A stretch of 64,000 bases of DNA from PALSA-612 sp963846915 (GTDB taxonomy: Bacteria > Actinomycetota > Thermoleophilia > Gaiellales > Gaiellaceae): NCBI GenBank assembly GCA_963846915.1, contig CAWJXV010000009.1, positions 682,001 to 746,000 of the forward strand. The letters run 5' to 3'. Position 1 is the stretch's first letter. Every line of letters begins with the position of its first letter. A program made the translations under genes and the position numbers. This document shows positions 38,732 through 46,070 of this stretch, one piece after another. Under the pieces are notes generated by a model. The model saw only the letters and a list, made by a program, of their open reading frames with translations. It had not been told where the DNA came from and did not search any database.

Positions 38732-40545
38732 TCGACGCCTGCCCCCATGACGACGACGGGGTCGAGGTCGAGCTCGCGGCGCACGAAGCGGCAGGAGACG
38801 TCGGCGCGTTCGCAGCCGGCGACGATCGCGTCGAGCCGTTCGCGGCCCGCGTTCGGGATCGTGACGAGCACGACGTCGGCGCGAGCCTCCGAGAGGACGC
38901 GGTCGATCTCGTCGAGCCCACCGAGCACGGGCACGCCCTGCATCCGGCGCCGGCGCAGGCGCGGATCGTCGTCCACGAAGCCGACGACGTGCTCGCCGGG
39001 CGTCTCGCGCAGCTCGCGGAGCAGGCTCCGCCCGCTGCGCCCCGCCCCGACGATCAACGTGCGCCGACGTGCGTCGCGGTCCTTCAGCGACCCGAGCGCG
39101 TGGTAGAGCGCCCGCTCGCCGAAGCGAGAGGCGCCGATCAGCGCGACGCAGAAGACTGCGTCGACCACGTAGATGCTGGCCGGGAAGTCGCCGAACGGGC
39201 CGAAGCTGAGCCAGATGATCGCGACCGCGATCGGCTCCGAGATGACGACCGCCCCCGTGATCGCCGCCGCTTCGCGCGCGCCCGCGAACCGCCAGACGCC
39301 GCTGTAGAGGCCGAAGGCGATGAAGGCGAGGTAGCGCACGGCCAGGATCACGGGCAGCGACACGAGGAAGATGTGCTTCTGGTTGGTCGTCCCGTCGCCG
39401 GTCGTGAACAGGAGGTAGGCGAGGCCGAACGCGACGCAGATCAGCACGAAGTCGGCCAGCACCTCGACCAGCCGGCGTGGGTTGAGGAGGATCTTGCGCA
39501 GCCGCACGGAGCCTCCCGACGCGTCCGCGTCGCCGCGGTCGAGATCGGTCAGGAAACCGGCGAACTGGACGAGCAGCACGAAGGTGACGAGGACGCCGAC
39601 GAGCGTGATCCGTGGGTTGCCGATCGCCGAGTAGGCGAGGCTCGAGGCGCCGAGGCCCGCCGCGACCGCGGTCAGCAGGATGACGGTGCTCTTCTCGCCC
39701 AGGCCCCCGCGGACGAGCCGGTGCGAGGTGTGGTCGCGGCCGCCCTGCGCGATCGACCGTCCCTCGACGACGCGGACGGTGGTGACGAGCGCCGTGTCGA
39801 GGATCGGGACGGCGAGGATCAGCAGCGGCAGGAGCAGCGTCGCGACGGTCGACTCGGCCACCTTCCAGCTCGTCGCCAGGCCGAGCGCGGCGAGCACGAA
39901 GCCGAGCACCTGGCTCCCCGAGTCGCCCATGAACACCGCCGCCGGCTTGTGCGGGCGGAAGTTGAAGGGCAGGAAGCCGAGCGCCGCGCAGCCGATCGAG
40001 AGCGAGAGCACGAGCAGCAGGCTCTCCTTGTGCAGGTAGACGGCGTCGATCGCGAAGAACGTCGCGGCGACGACGGCGAGCGAGCCGGCGAGGCCGTCCA
40101 TGTTGTCGAGGAGGTTGAAGGCGTTCGTCATCCCGACGAGCCAGAGCCCGCCGAGGATCGCCGCGAGCACGCCGCTCGAGACGATCTCGACCCGGAGGCC
40201 GGACGCGAGCACGACGGCTGCAGCGGCGACCTGCGCGGCCAGCTTGACGAGCGCGCGCTGCGGGTGCAGATCGTCGAGGAGCCCGGCGGCGAAGACGATC
40301 GCGGCGCCGCCGAGGATGCCGAAGAGCTCCGAGCTGCCGCCGACGGCGCGCGCCGCGAGGGCGAGCAGCACGGCGATCGCGAAGCCGGCGAAGATCCCGA
40401 CGCCGCCGAGCGTCGGGGTTGCGGTGGCGTGCCAGCGGTCGCCCGTCGGCGCCGTGACGAAGCGCGCCGCGACCCGTGAGCGCAGGAGCCCCCAGATCGT
40501 GAGCGCGGCGATCGGTGCAGCGACGAGGCAGATGATCGCGCTCAC
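38728..40545 (-). CDS. WecA/TagO-type transferase fused to CapD-like N-terminal half
   Basis: A 605-aa two-part protein. Residues ~1-330 form a polyprenyl-phosphate HexNAc-1-P transferase (MraY/WecA family) with GLLDDLHP, NAFNLLDNMDGLAGS, FMGDSGSQ and GGRDHTSHRL motifs and about ten helices. Residues ~350-605 add four more helices and a nucleotide-binding fold (TLIVGAGRSGRSLLREL, VVGFVDDDP) like the front half of FlaA1/CapD proteins, but the SDR dehydratase domain is absent. It would start a lipid-linked glycan. GTG 40545 has a purine-rich GAGGAGGAGG site. First gene of an operon with the GT-C protein. Confidence 0.85.
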   Translation of the reverse strand: MSAIICLVAAPIAALTIWGLLRSRVAARFVTAPTGDRWHATATPTLGGVGIFAGFAIAVLLALAARAVGGSSELFGILGGAAIVFAAGLLDDLHPQRALVKLAAQVAAAAVVLASGLRVEIVSSGVLAAILGGLWLVGMTNAFNLLDNMDGLAGSLAVVAATFFAIDAVYLHKESLLLVLSLSIGCAALGFLPFNFRPHKPAAVFMGDSGSQVLGFVLAALGLATSWKVAESTVATLLLPLLILAVPILDTALVTTVRVVEGRSIAQGGRDHTSHRLVRGGLGEKSTVILLTAVAAGLGASSLAYSAIGNPRITLVGVLVTFVLLVQFAGFLTDLDRGDADASGGSVRLRKILLNPRRLVEVLADFVLICVAFGLAYLLFTTGDGTTNQKHIFLVSLPVILAVRYLAFIAFGLYSGVWRFAGAREAAAITGAVVISEPIAVAIIWLSFGPFGDFPASIYVVDAVFCVALIGASRFGERALYHALGSLKDRDARRRTLIVGAGRSGRSLLRELRETPGEHVVGFVDDDPRLRRRRMQGVPVLGGLDEIDRVLSEARADVVLVTIPNAGRERLDAIVAGCERADVSCRFVRRELDLDPVVVMGAGVE

Positions 40546-40660
40546 CGCGCCGCCTCCTCCTCGGTCGACAGCGGCACGAGCATGAACGCTACTGATGCCC
40601 TGTTAGGTGAATGTTTAGGCGGGTCGTCGCGCTGTAAGCGTACGCCCGTGCCGGGACGTT

Positions 40661-41503
40661 TCAGCGCTTCGGGACTGTCAGCGACACGAACTCGACGGGC
40701 GGCGGGGTGGTCGATTGCACGACGCAGCCGGGGCACGGGCCCGCGTAGAAGTTGACGTAGGCGATCAGCGTCAGGCGCTGTGGCGTTCGCTTGCGCGAAA
40801 ACGACCGCGTTAGCGAATACGTGCCGTCCGCGCGCGTCGGAGCGGTGCCCAGGTCGCGCGCTTCGCTCAGGTCGTCGTTCGGCGCGATCGCGAAGTGGAC
40901 GTCGACCCCGTGCCTCGGCGCGCCTGCCGAGAGCAGGCGGCCGCGCAGGACGAGCCGGCCCGCGAACCGCGCGCGGAAGCCGAGCGCTTGCGGGATGCCG
41001 ACCACGCTCCTGGCCTCGACCGTGCCGGCGCCGGTCGTGACTACGGCGCGCCACGTCGCCTGTCCCGGCCCCGGCGGATTGGTCAGCACGCCGTCGAGAT
41101 CGAGATCGACGTCCACGGTTCCGGCGGGGGGACCGAAGGTGAGCTGAAATCCGCCGCCCGAGACGGCATCGACGACCACCCTCAGCGGGCCGCCGACCCA
41201 GACGGAGGCGTGCGTGCCCGGCTCGCCTGCCCGGAGTGTGACCGCCGCGGCCGCCCCGGGTGCCGTCCGGAGGATCGCCGTGCCGACGACCGCTCCGGCC
41301 GGCGCAGTGGCGTCGAGCCGGTAGCCGGCCGGGACGACCACGGAGACGGCACTCGCCGGTGCGGCCAGCAAGAGATCGACGTCCGTCTCCGCGACGGCGC
41401 CGGGCGTCGTGTCGTACGCCATGACGAAGAGCTGCGTAGGCGGCTCGGCACCGCCGGCCCCGGCGGCGAGGACGAGTGCCGCGAGGAGCACGATCAGCAA
41501 CAT
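40661..41503 (-). CDS. Secreted protein of unknown function
   Basis: A 280-aa protein with a clear signal peptide (MLLIVLLAALVLAAGAGG). The mature part is Gly/Ala/Val-rich and beta-pattern throughout, and its C-terminal third (RLVLRGRLLSAGAPRHGVDV, then LIAYVNFYAGPC) resembles bacterial Ig-like or carboxypeptidase-regulatory folds. Two cysteines near the C-terminus (PCPGC) could form a disulphide. I do not recognise the family. It is divergent from the Wzm-like permease gene. Confidence 0.65.
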   Translation of the reverse strand: MLLIVLLAALVLAAGAGGAEPPTQLFVMAYDTTPGAVAETDVDLLLAAPASAVSVVVPAGYRLDATAPAGAVVGTAILRTAPGAAAAVTLRAGEPGTHASVWVGGPLRVVVDAVSGGGFQLTFGPPAGTVDVDLDLDGVLTNPPGPGQATWRAVVTTGAGTVEARSVVGIPQALGFRARFAGRLVLRGRLLSAGAPRHGVDVHFAIAPNDDLSEARDLGTAPTRADGTYSLTRSFSRKRTPQRLTLIAYVNFYAGPCPGCVVQSTTPPPVEFVSLTVPKR

Positions 41504-41561
41504 CGTTCCAGGGTCGCGGCCGGATCGCCGCTTGTCTAGACGCGCTTTCGGACGCGGCTCC

Positions 41562-41567
41562 TACACT
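41562..41567 (+). promoter_or_regulatory. -10 box TACACT, leaderless start at 41574
   Basis: TACACT ends exactly 6 nt before GTG 41574. The out-of-frame ATG at 41569 lies inside this gap and is not the start. Confidence 0.5.
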
Positions 41568-41573
41568 CATGGC

Positions 41574-42362
41574 GTGGACGTCTACGTCGATCTGGTCAGG
41601 TACCGCGAGCTGTTCGGGAGCCTGTTCCGGCGCGACTTCCGCGCTCGCTACAAGGGATCGGTGCTCGGCGTGGCGTGGTCGCTCGCCAACCCGCTGATCC
41701 TGATGGGCGTCTACCTGCTGCTCTTCTCGGTCCTCTGGCAGGTCGTCAACAGCATCGACCACTACCCGCTGTACCTGCTGTCGGGGCTGACCGTCTGGGT
41801 GTTCTTCGCGACGTCGCTGCAGCAGGCGTCCCGCTCGATGGTCGACTACTCGGAGCTGATCCGAAAGGTGCGCTTCCCCCGCCAGCTCGTCGCCTTCTCG
41901 ACGGTCGCAACGCAACTCGTCGCGTTCGGGGCGATGCTCGTGGTGCTGTTCGTGATCGACCTGATCGTGCTTCCACGCGTGCGCGGCGTGATGTGGACGG
42001 CGATCCCGCTGGCGGTGCTGATCGTCGGTCTCGTCGGCGGCCTCGCGCTCGCGATCGCGTCCGCCAACGTCGTCTTCCGCGACGTGGAGCACCTGGTTTC
42101 GGCGGCGCTCCTTCCCTGGTTCTTCCTCACGCCCGTCCTCTGGACGTTCGACCAGTTCGACCAACACCCGACGCTGCAGGAGATCCTGCGCTGGGGGAAC
42201 CCGATCACGCCGCCGATCGAGGCGATGCGCGCGCCGCTCTACTCGGGCACCCTGCCGCACTGGACGGACGTCCTCTACACGATCGGCGTCACGGTGGCGG
42301 CGCTCGCTTTCGGCGCCTGGGTCTTCAGCCGCGTCGACGACCGCATCGCAGTCGAGCTCTAG
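41574..42362 (+). CDS. Polysaccharide ABC exporter permease (Wzm type)
   Basis: A 262-aa ABC-2 permease with an amphipathic N-terminus (LVRYRELFGSLFRRDFRARYKGS, split here as LVRYRELF and FRARYKGS, the usual Wzm/TagG signature) and six helices. The stretch PWFFLTPVLWTF near residue 185 is also typical. It would form the membrane channel for undecaprenyl-linked glycan. No ATPase of its type is adjacent; the matching Wzt-like ATPase is at 47105, 4.7 kb downstream. GTG 41574 is supported by the leaderless -10. A 23-bp palindrome follows its stop. Confidence 0.88.
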   Translation: MDVYVDLVRYRELFGSLFRRDFRARYKGSVLGVAWSLANPLILMGVYLLLFSVLWQVVNSIDHYPLYLLSGLTVWVFFATSLQQASRSMVDYSELIRKVRFPRQLVAFSTVATQLVAFGAMLVVLFVIDLIVLPRVRGVMWTAIPLAVLIVGLVGGLALAIASANVVFRDVEHLVSAALLPWFFLTPVLWTFDQFDQHPTLQEILRWGNPITPPIEAMRAPLYSGTLPHWTDVLYTIGVTVAALAFGAWVFSRVDDRIAVEL

Positions 42363-42388
42363 TAGTAGTCCACCAGGCACCTGTCGTT

Positions 42389-42411
42389 CCTTGCAACAAC
42401 TTGTTGCAAGG
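42389..42411. promoter_or_regulatory. Palindromic operator, site 1
   Basis: Perfect 11-bp arms CCTTGCAACAA and TTGTTGCAAGG around a central C. The right arm contains TTGCAA, which serves as the -35 box of the ABC exporter operon (18-nt spacer to TAGCGT). A bound protein would block RNA polymerase. Confidence 0.7.
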
Positions 42412-42433
42412 TCTCGAGCCGCTCGACTAGCGT
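42404..42433 (+). promoter_or_regulatory. Promoter TTGCAA-18-TAGCGT of the ABC exporter operon
   Basis: TTGCAA (42404-42409), 18 nt, TAGCGT (42428-42433), then 7 nt to GTG 42441. The -35 overlaps operator site 1. Confidence 0.5.
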
Positions 42434-42440
42434 CAGGTTC

Positions 42441-43409
42441 GTGGGCGCGATCGAGGTCGAGGAGCTCCGGCGGGTCTATCGGTCGCGCACCGGGACGTTC
42501 AAGCGCGGCCTGAAGGAGGTCGAGGCGCTGCGCGGCGTCAGCTTCTCGGTGGAACCCGGCGAGCTCTTCGGGCTGCTGGGCCCGAACGGCGCCGGGAAGA
42601 CGACCACGATCAAGATCCTGACGACGCTGCTCTTGCCGACCTCGGGCTCTGCCCGCGTGCTCGGCCTCGACCCGGCCACGCAGCACCGGGAGCTGCGCAG
42701 CCGGATCGGCTACGTCTTCGGCGGCGACCGCGGGCTCTACGACCGCCTCTCGGGCCTCGACAACCTGAAGTTCTTCGCCGACGTCTACAAGGTCCCGATC
42801 CGGGACAAGAACCGCCGGATCGACGAGCTGCTCGAGCTCGTCGGGCTGAAGGGCCGCGAGCGCGAGCGGGTCGAGACGTACTCGCGCGGGATGCGGCAGC
42901 GTCTCCACGTCGCCCGCGGCCTGCTGCACGACCCGGAGGTGCTCTTCTTCGACGAGCCGACGATCGGGCTCGACCCGGTCGGCGCCCGCGAGCTGCGCGA
43001 GACGGTGGCCGGTCTGCAGGCGGCGGGGAAGACGATCCTGCTCACGACGCACTACATGTTCGAGGCCGACGAGCTGTGCCAGCGCGTCGCCGTGATCACG
43101 GGCGGGGAGATCGTCGCCGAAGGAGCTCCGTCGGCGCTGAAGGCGGCGCTCGTCGACAGGACCGTGATCGAGATCGAGACGTACGGCATCGACGAAAGGA
43201 AGCTCGACCAGCTGCGCGCGCTCCCGGGCGTGGCGTCGGTCTCGGTGGAGACTCGCGATCAAGCGCAGGTCGTCCTCGTCCAGGCCGCCGCCGGCGCGTC
43301 GCTCGTCCAGCCGCTGCTCGGGGCGCTCGAGGGGACGACGGTCGGGAGAGTGGTCTCGCGCGAGCCGACGCTCGAGGACGCATACGTCGAGCTGGTGCGG
43401 GAAGCGTGA
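42441..43409 (+). CDS. ABC exporter ATPase (DrrA/ABC-2 type)
   Basis: A 322-aa ATPase: Walker A GPNGAGKT at residues 47-54, signature YSRGMRQRL, Walker B VLFFDEPTIGLDP and the H-loop in TTHYM. The extra C-terminal ~90 residues are like DrrA/NodI-type exporters of drugs or lipids. It powers the two permeases that follow, each overlapping by 4 nt. GTG 42441 has a promoter whose -35 lies within a perfect palindrome, so repression by a dedicated regulator is likely. Substrate unknown. Confidence 0.92.
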   Translation: MGAIEVEELRRVYRSRTGTFKRGLKEVEALRGVSFSVEPGELFGLLGPNGAGKTTTIKILTTLLLPTSGSARVLGLDPATQHRELRSRIGYVFGGDRGLYDRLSGLDNLKFFADVYKVPIRDKNRRIDELLELVGLKGRERERVETYSRGMRQRLHVARGLLHDPEVLFFDEPTIGLDPVGARELRETVAGLQAAGKTILLTTHYMFEADELCQRVAVITGGEIVAEGAPSALKAALVDRTVIEIETYGIDERKLDQLRALPGVASVSVETRDQAQVVLVQAAAGASLVQPLLGALEGTTVGRVVSREPTLEDAYVELVREA

Positions 43410-44170
43410 TCCGCGTCTTCGTCACCGGCGTCCGGCTGCAGCTCCTGCAGCTGATGCGCTCCGGCTTCGACATCTCGGCGATGCTCGTGTGGCCGATCGT
43501 CTTCGCGTCGATCGCCTTCTACCTGCTCGACGCGAAGGAGAGCCCGCGGCTGCTGTTCGCGGCCGCGCTCGGCACGGCGGTGATGATGATGTGGGCGCAG
43601 GTCGTCGTCGGCGCGGGCGGCGCGCTCGACAACCAGCGCGTGTTCGGCACGCTCGAGCTGCTCGTCGCCGCTCCCGTGCCGCTCGTCTCGACGATCGCGC
43701 CGATCATGATCGCGTCCGGCGCGTTCGGCGTCTACGGCCTCGTGGTCACGATCGTCTGGGGGCGGCTGCTGTTCGGCATCCCGGTCACGATCGACGACCC
43801 GCTCGCGTTTGCCGTCGCCCTGCCGGCGTGCGTGATCGCGATCGGGCTCCTCGGGCTGATCACCGCGGCGACGTTCGTGCTCTACCGGTCGGCCTTCGCG
43901 CTCGGGATCGCGATGCAGTACCCCGTCTGGATCGTGACCGGCCTGCTCTTCCCGCTCTCGCTGCTGCCGGCGTGGATCGGGCCGATCTCGTGGATCCTGG
44001 CCCCGACCTGGGGCTTCCGCGCGCTCAAGGAGGCTGCGCTCGGCGGGTCGCCCTGGTCGTCGATCGGGATGTGCGCGGTCGTCAGCGCGGTGTATCTGGT
44101 GATCTCGCTCGTCTGTCTCGCCTACTTCGAGCGGCTCGCGCGGAGCCGGGCCAGCCTGCGCCTCGCATGA
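43406..44170 (+). CDS. ABC-2 permease subunit 1
   Basis: A 254-aa membrane protein with six helices in the ABC-2 layout, starting VIRVFVTGVRLQLLQLMRSG. The stretch GGALDNQRVFGTLELLVAAPVP (quoted in part: FGTLELLVAAPVP) is the coupling-helix signature of this class. GTG 43406 overlaps the ATPase stop (GTGA), and the gene ends in ATGA with subunit 2, so the exporter is probably ATPase plus a heterodimer of the two permeases. Confidence 0.88.
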   Translation: MIRVFVTGVRLQLLQLMRSGFDISAMLVWPIVFASIAFYLLDAKESPRLLFAAALGTAVMMMWAQVVVGAGGALDNQRVFGTLELLVAAPVPLVSTIAPIMIASGAFGVYGLVVTIVWGRLLFGIPVTIDDPLAFAVALPACVIAIGLLGLITAATFVLYRSAFALGIAMQYPVWIVTGLLFPLSLLPAWIGPISWILAPTWGFRALKEAALGGSPWSSIGMCAVVSAVYLVISLVCLAYFERLARSRASLRLA

Positions 44171-44952
44171 ACGACCTCCGCGTCTTCTTCTCCTGCGGAC
44201 TGACGAGCTTCCGCGCGCTCTTCGGCTGGGTGAACCCCTACGTCTTCGTCCCGATCCTCGTCGTCTACCCGATCGCCCAGATCCTCTTCTTCGCCTACCT
44301 CGGCCGCTCGGCGGACGTTGCCTCGGATTCCTTCTTCCTGATCGGGAACACCTTCTGTGCGGCCTCCATTGCGGCCATGTTCGGAATGGGCCAGGCGATC
44401 GGGGGCGAGCGGAGATTCCAGACCCTGCCGGTGCTGCTCGCCTCGCCCGCCAACCGCCTGATTCTCTACGCCGGACGTGCCGTTCCCACGGTCCTGATGG
44501 GCTTCCTCGTCGCGATCATCTCGTTCGTCTGCGGCGCGGCGATCCTCGGCGTGCACGTCGGCGAGAGCGAGGCCGTGGCGCTGACGCTCGCGCTGATGGC
44601 AAGCTGCTTCACCTGCGCCGGGCTCGGGCTCTGCATCGGCTCGCTCGGGCTCCGCGGGCGGTCGGTGGGCCTGTTCGCCGACGTCATCGCGGGCGGGCTG
44701 CTGATCGTCTCGGGAGCGAACGTGCCGCTCGACCGCCTTCCCGAGGCTGTGCAGCGCTTCTCGTCGGTCGTCCCGCTCACGCACGGCATCGAGGCGGCGC
44801 GTTCCGTCGCGGACGGCGCCGACCTGAGCGCGATCACGGGTCTGCTCGGCAAGGAGGTCGCGATCGGGGCGGTCTATCTCACGGTCGGTCTCGTGCTCGT
44901 CGTGCTGTTCGAGCGGGAAGGTCGGCGGACGGGCGCGCTCGACCGCTTCTAA
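44167..44952 (+). CDS. ABC-2 permease subunit 2
   Basis: A 261-aa permease with six helices; the family stretch is RRFQTLPVLLASPANRL near residues 78-94. Similar in size and layout to subunit 1 but clearly different in sequence. ATG 44167 overlaps the stop of subunit 1. Its end is 17 nt from operator site 2, where the convergent small regulator gene also ends. Confidence 0.88.
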   Translation: MNDLRVFFSCGLTSFRALFGWVNPYVFVPILVVYPIAQILFFAYLGRSADVASDSFFLIGNTFCAASIAAMFGMGQAIGGERRFQTLPVLLASPANRLILYAGRAVPTVLMGFLVAIISFVCGAAILGVHVGESEAVALTLALMASCFTCAGLGLCIGSLGLRGRSVGLFADVIAGGLLIVSGANVPLDRLPEAVQRFSSVVPLTHGIEAARSVADGADLSAITGLLGKEVAIGAVYLTVGLVLVVLFEREGRRTGALDRF

Positions 44953-44969
44953 CCCGGCACCGCTTACGA

Positions 44970-44992
44970 CCTTGCAACACAGTGTTACAAGG
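44970..44992. promoter_or_regulatory. Palindromic operator, site 2 (covers a stop codon)
   Basis: Arms CCTTGCAACAC and GTGTTACAAGG around a central A; one mismatch. It lies between convergent genes and contains the TAA stop of the small regulator gene. Without a promoter here its role may be co-operative binding or looping with the other two sites. Confidence 0.6.
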
Positions 44993-45272
44993 CCCGGCGC
45001 GGGTGATCGGAGAGATGCTCGATGATCGCCTCGGGCGGCTTGTTTCTGAGGGCGATGTCGAGCAGGACCTCGCCGACCCCGGGCTCGGCACGGGCCGAGC
45101 GGAGTTCCCGGACGAGCAGACGGACGCGCTGGTAGCTCGGTTGGGCAAGCCCGAGCTTCTCTGCGACCGTCCCGAGCCTTCGATGGATCTCTGCGATCGG
45201 TTGCTCGCCCTCGTCGAGTCGCCGAACCGCCGCGATCAGCCGCGCGTCCAGGCGAGGAGCCGACGATGACAT
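44985..45272 (-). CDS. Small helical protein, candidate regulator of the ABC exporter
   Basis: A 95-aa, strongly helical, basic and acidic protein. Residues ~20-52 (IAEIHRRLGTVAEKLGLAQ, then SYQRVRLLVRELR) have a helix-turn-helix-like rhythm. I do not recognise a named family. ATG 45272 is used because upstream codons antisense-overlap site 3. The gene is bracketed by palindrome sites 2 and 3 and sits beside the exporter with site 1. Autoregulation and exporter control are therefore the simplest reading (inference). No promoter hexamer is clear between site 3 and the ATG. Confidence 0.6.
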   Translation of the reverse strand: MSSSAPRLDARLIAAVRRLDEGEQPIAEIHRRLGTVAEKLGLAQPSYQRVRLLVRELRSARAEPGVGEVLLDIALRNKPPEAIIEHLSDHPRRAL

Positions 45273-45324
45273 GTCACGAGCTTGCCCGAAGAGGTGTGCT
45301 GGATCCGAGTCCGAGCCGAAACAA

Positions 45325-45347
45325 CTTTGCAACACAGTGTTGCGAGG
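45325..45347. promoter_or_regulatory. Palindromic operator, site 3
   Basis: Arms CTTTGCAACAC and GTGTTGCGAGG around a central A. It lies 53-75 nt upstream of the small regulator's ATG and 4 nt beyond the stop of the next minus-strand gene, placing it in the regulator's promoter region. Confidence 0.6.
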
Positions 45348-45351
45348 AGGT

Positions 45352-46053
45352 TCAGCGGGTCGATCGAACGACGACGCGGCCGTCGTAGATCCACGGCTCG
45401 TCGGGCGGCGGCGCGAACGCAGGTAGTCCCTCGATGTCTGCCAGTCGCCCGAGCGTGATGCCGCGCAGGACGGAGGGGCAGAGGAGCGGCTGCCCGAAGC
45501 CTGGATCGCGGCCCTCCCGTTCGCTCCAGGGCTCGAGCGCACGGCGCAGGCTCCGCGGCGCCTCGATCGACGGCGCCACCACCGCGTAGCCCTCGGCGTG
45601 CGCCTGCAATGCGAGCACTGCCGATCCCGGGGCCAGCTCCCATCCGTCCGGCACGTTCACGTCGGCCACGTCCTCGAGCCGCTCCGCCTCGATGCGCGGC
45701 CTCACCTCGAGCTCCTCCTCGGGACCGGCGGGGCCGAGCTCGCCGAACCAGGCGCGGTGCTCGGCGACGAGGTCGAGGGCGAAGCGGTAGGTCGCGGGGG
45801 GGATCGGCGCACGGACCGCGACGCGGAGCGTCACGCGCTCGTCGGGTGCGACCTCGCGTGGCAGCGGCGTGCGGATGCCGTCCCAGACGATCGGGTTGCC
45901 GAGCCCGTCGAGCCAGTGGTACGAGCAGGAGACGTCCCCATGCCAGGTCGCCGTGCCGGCGTTCTCGATCTCGACGCGGGCGCCGCCGAGCGCCCCCGCC
46001 CGCGGCTCGTCGAGCATCCACGTGAGCCAGCGTGCGACGAGGGGGCCGGGCAC
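45352..46053 (-). CDS. Ig-like domain protein of unknown function
   Basis: A 233-aa protein without signal peptide. Residues ~10-110 look like an immunoglobulin-type domain (VEIENAGTATWHGDVSCSYHW, quoted in part: IENAGTATWHGDV), similar to domains found in glycan-modifying and Wzt-type proteins. The rest is rich in Pro and acidic residues. GTG 46053 has TAGACT exactly 6 nt upstream, sharing a 7-bp promoter core with divergent hemE. Function unknown; a sugar-binding role is possible given the neighbouring Wzt gene. Confidence 0.6.
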   Translation of the reverse strand: MPGPLVARWLTWMLDEPRAGALGGARVEIENAGTATWHGDVSCSYHWLDGLGNPIVWDGIRTPLPREVAPDERVTLRVAVRAPIPPATYRFALDLVAEHRAWFGELGPAGPEEELEVRPRIEAERLEDVADVNVPDGWELAPGSAVLALQAHAEGYAVVAPSIEAPRSLRRALEPWSEREGRDPGFGQPLLCPSVLRGITLGRLADIEGLPAFAPPPDEPWIYDGRVVVRSTR

Positions 46054-46058
46054 CGCAC

Positions 46059-46065
46059 TAGTCTA
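46059..46065. promoter_or_regulatory. Overlapping divergent -10 boxes (hemE / Ig-like gene)
   Basis: TAGTCT on the plus strand (46059-46064) ends 6 nt before GTG 46071. TAGACT on the minus strand (46060-46065) ends 6 nt before GTG 46053. The two boxes overlap by 5 bp within the near-palindrome CTAGTCTAG. Confidence 0.6.
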
Positions 46066-46070
46066 GGTTC

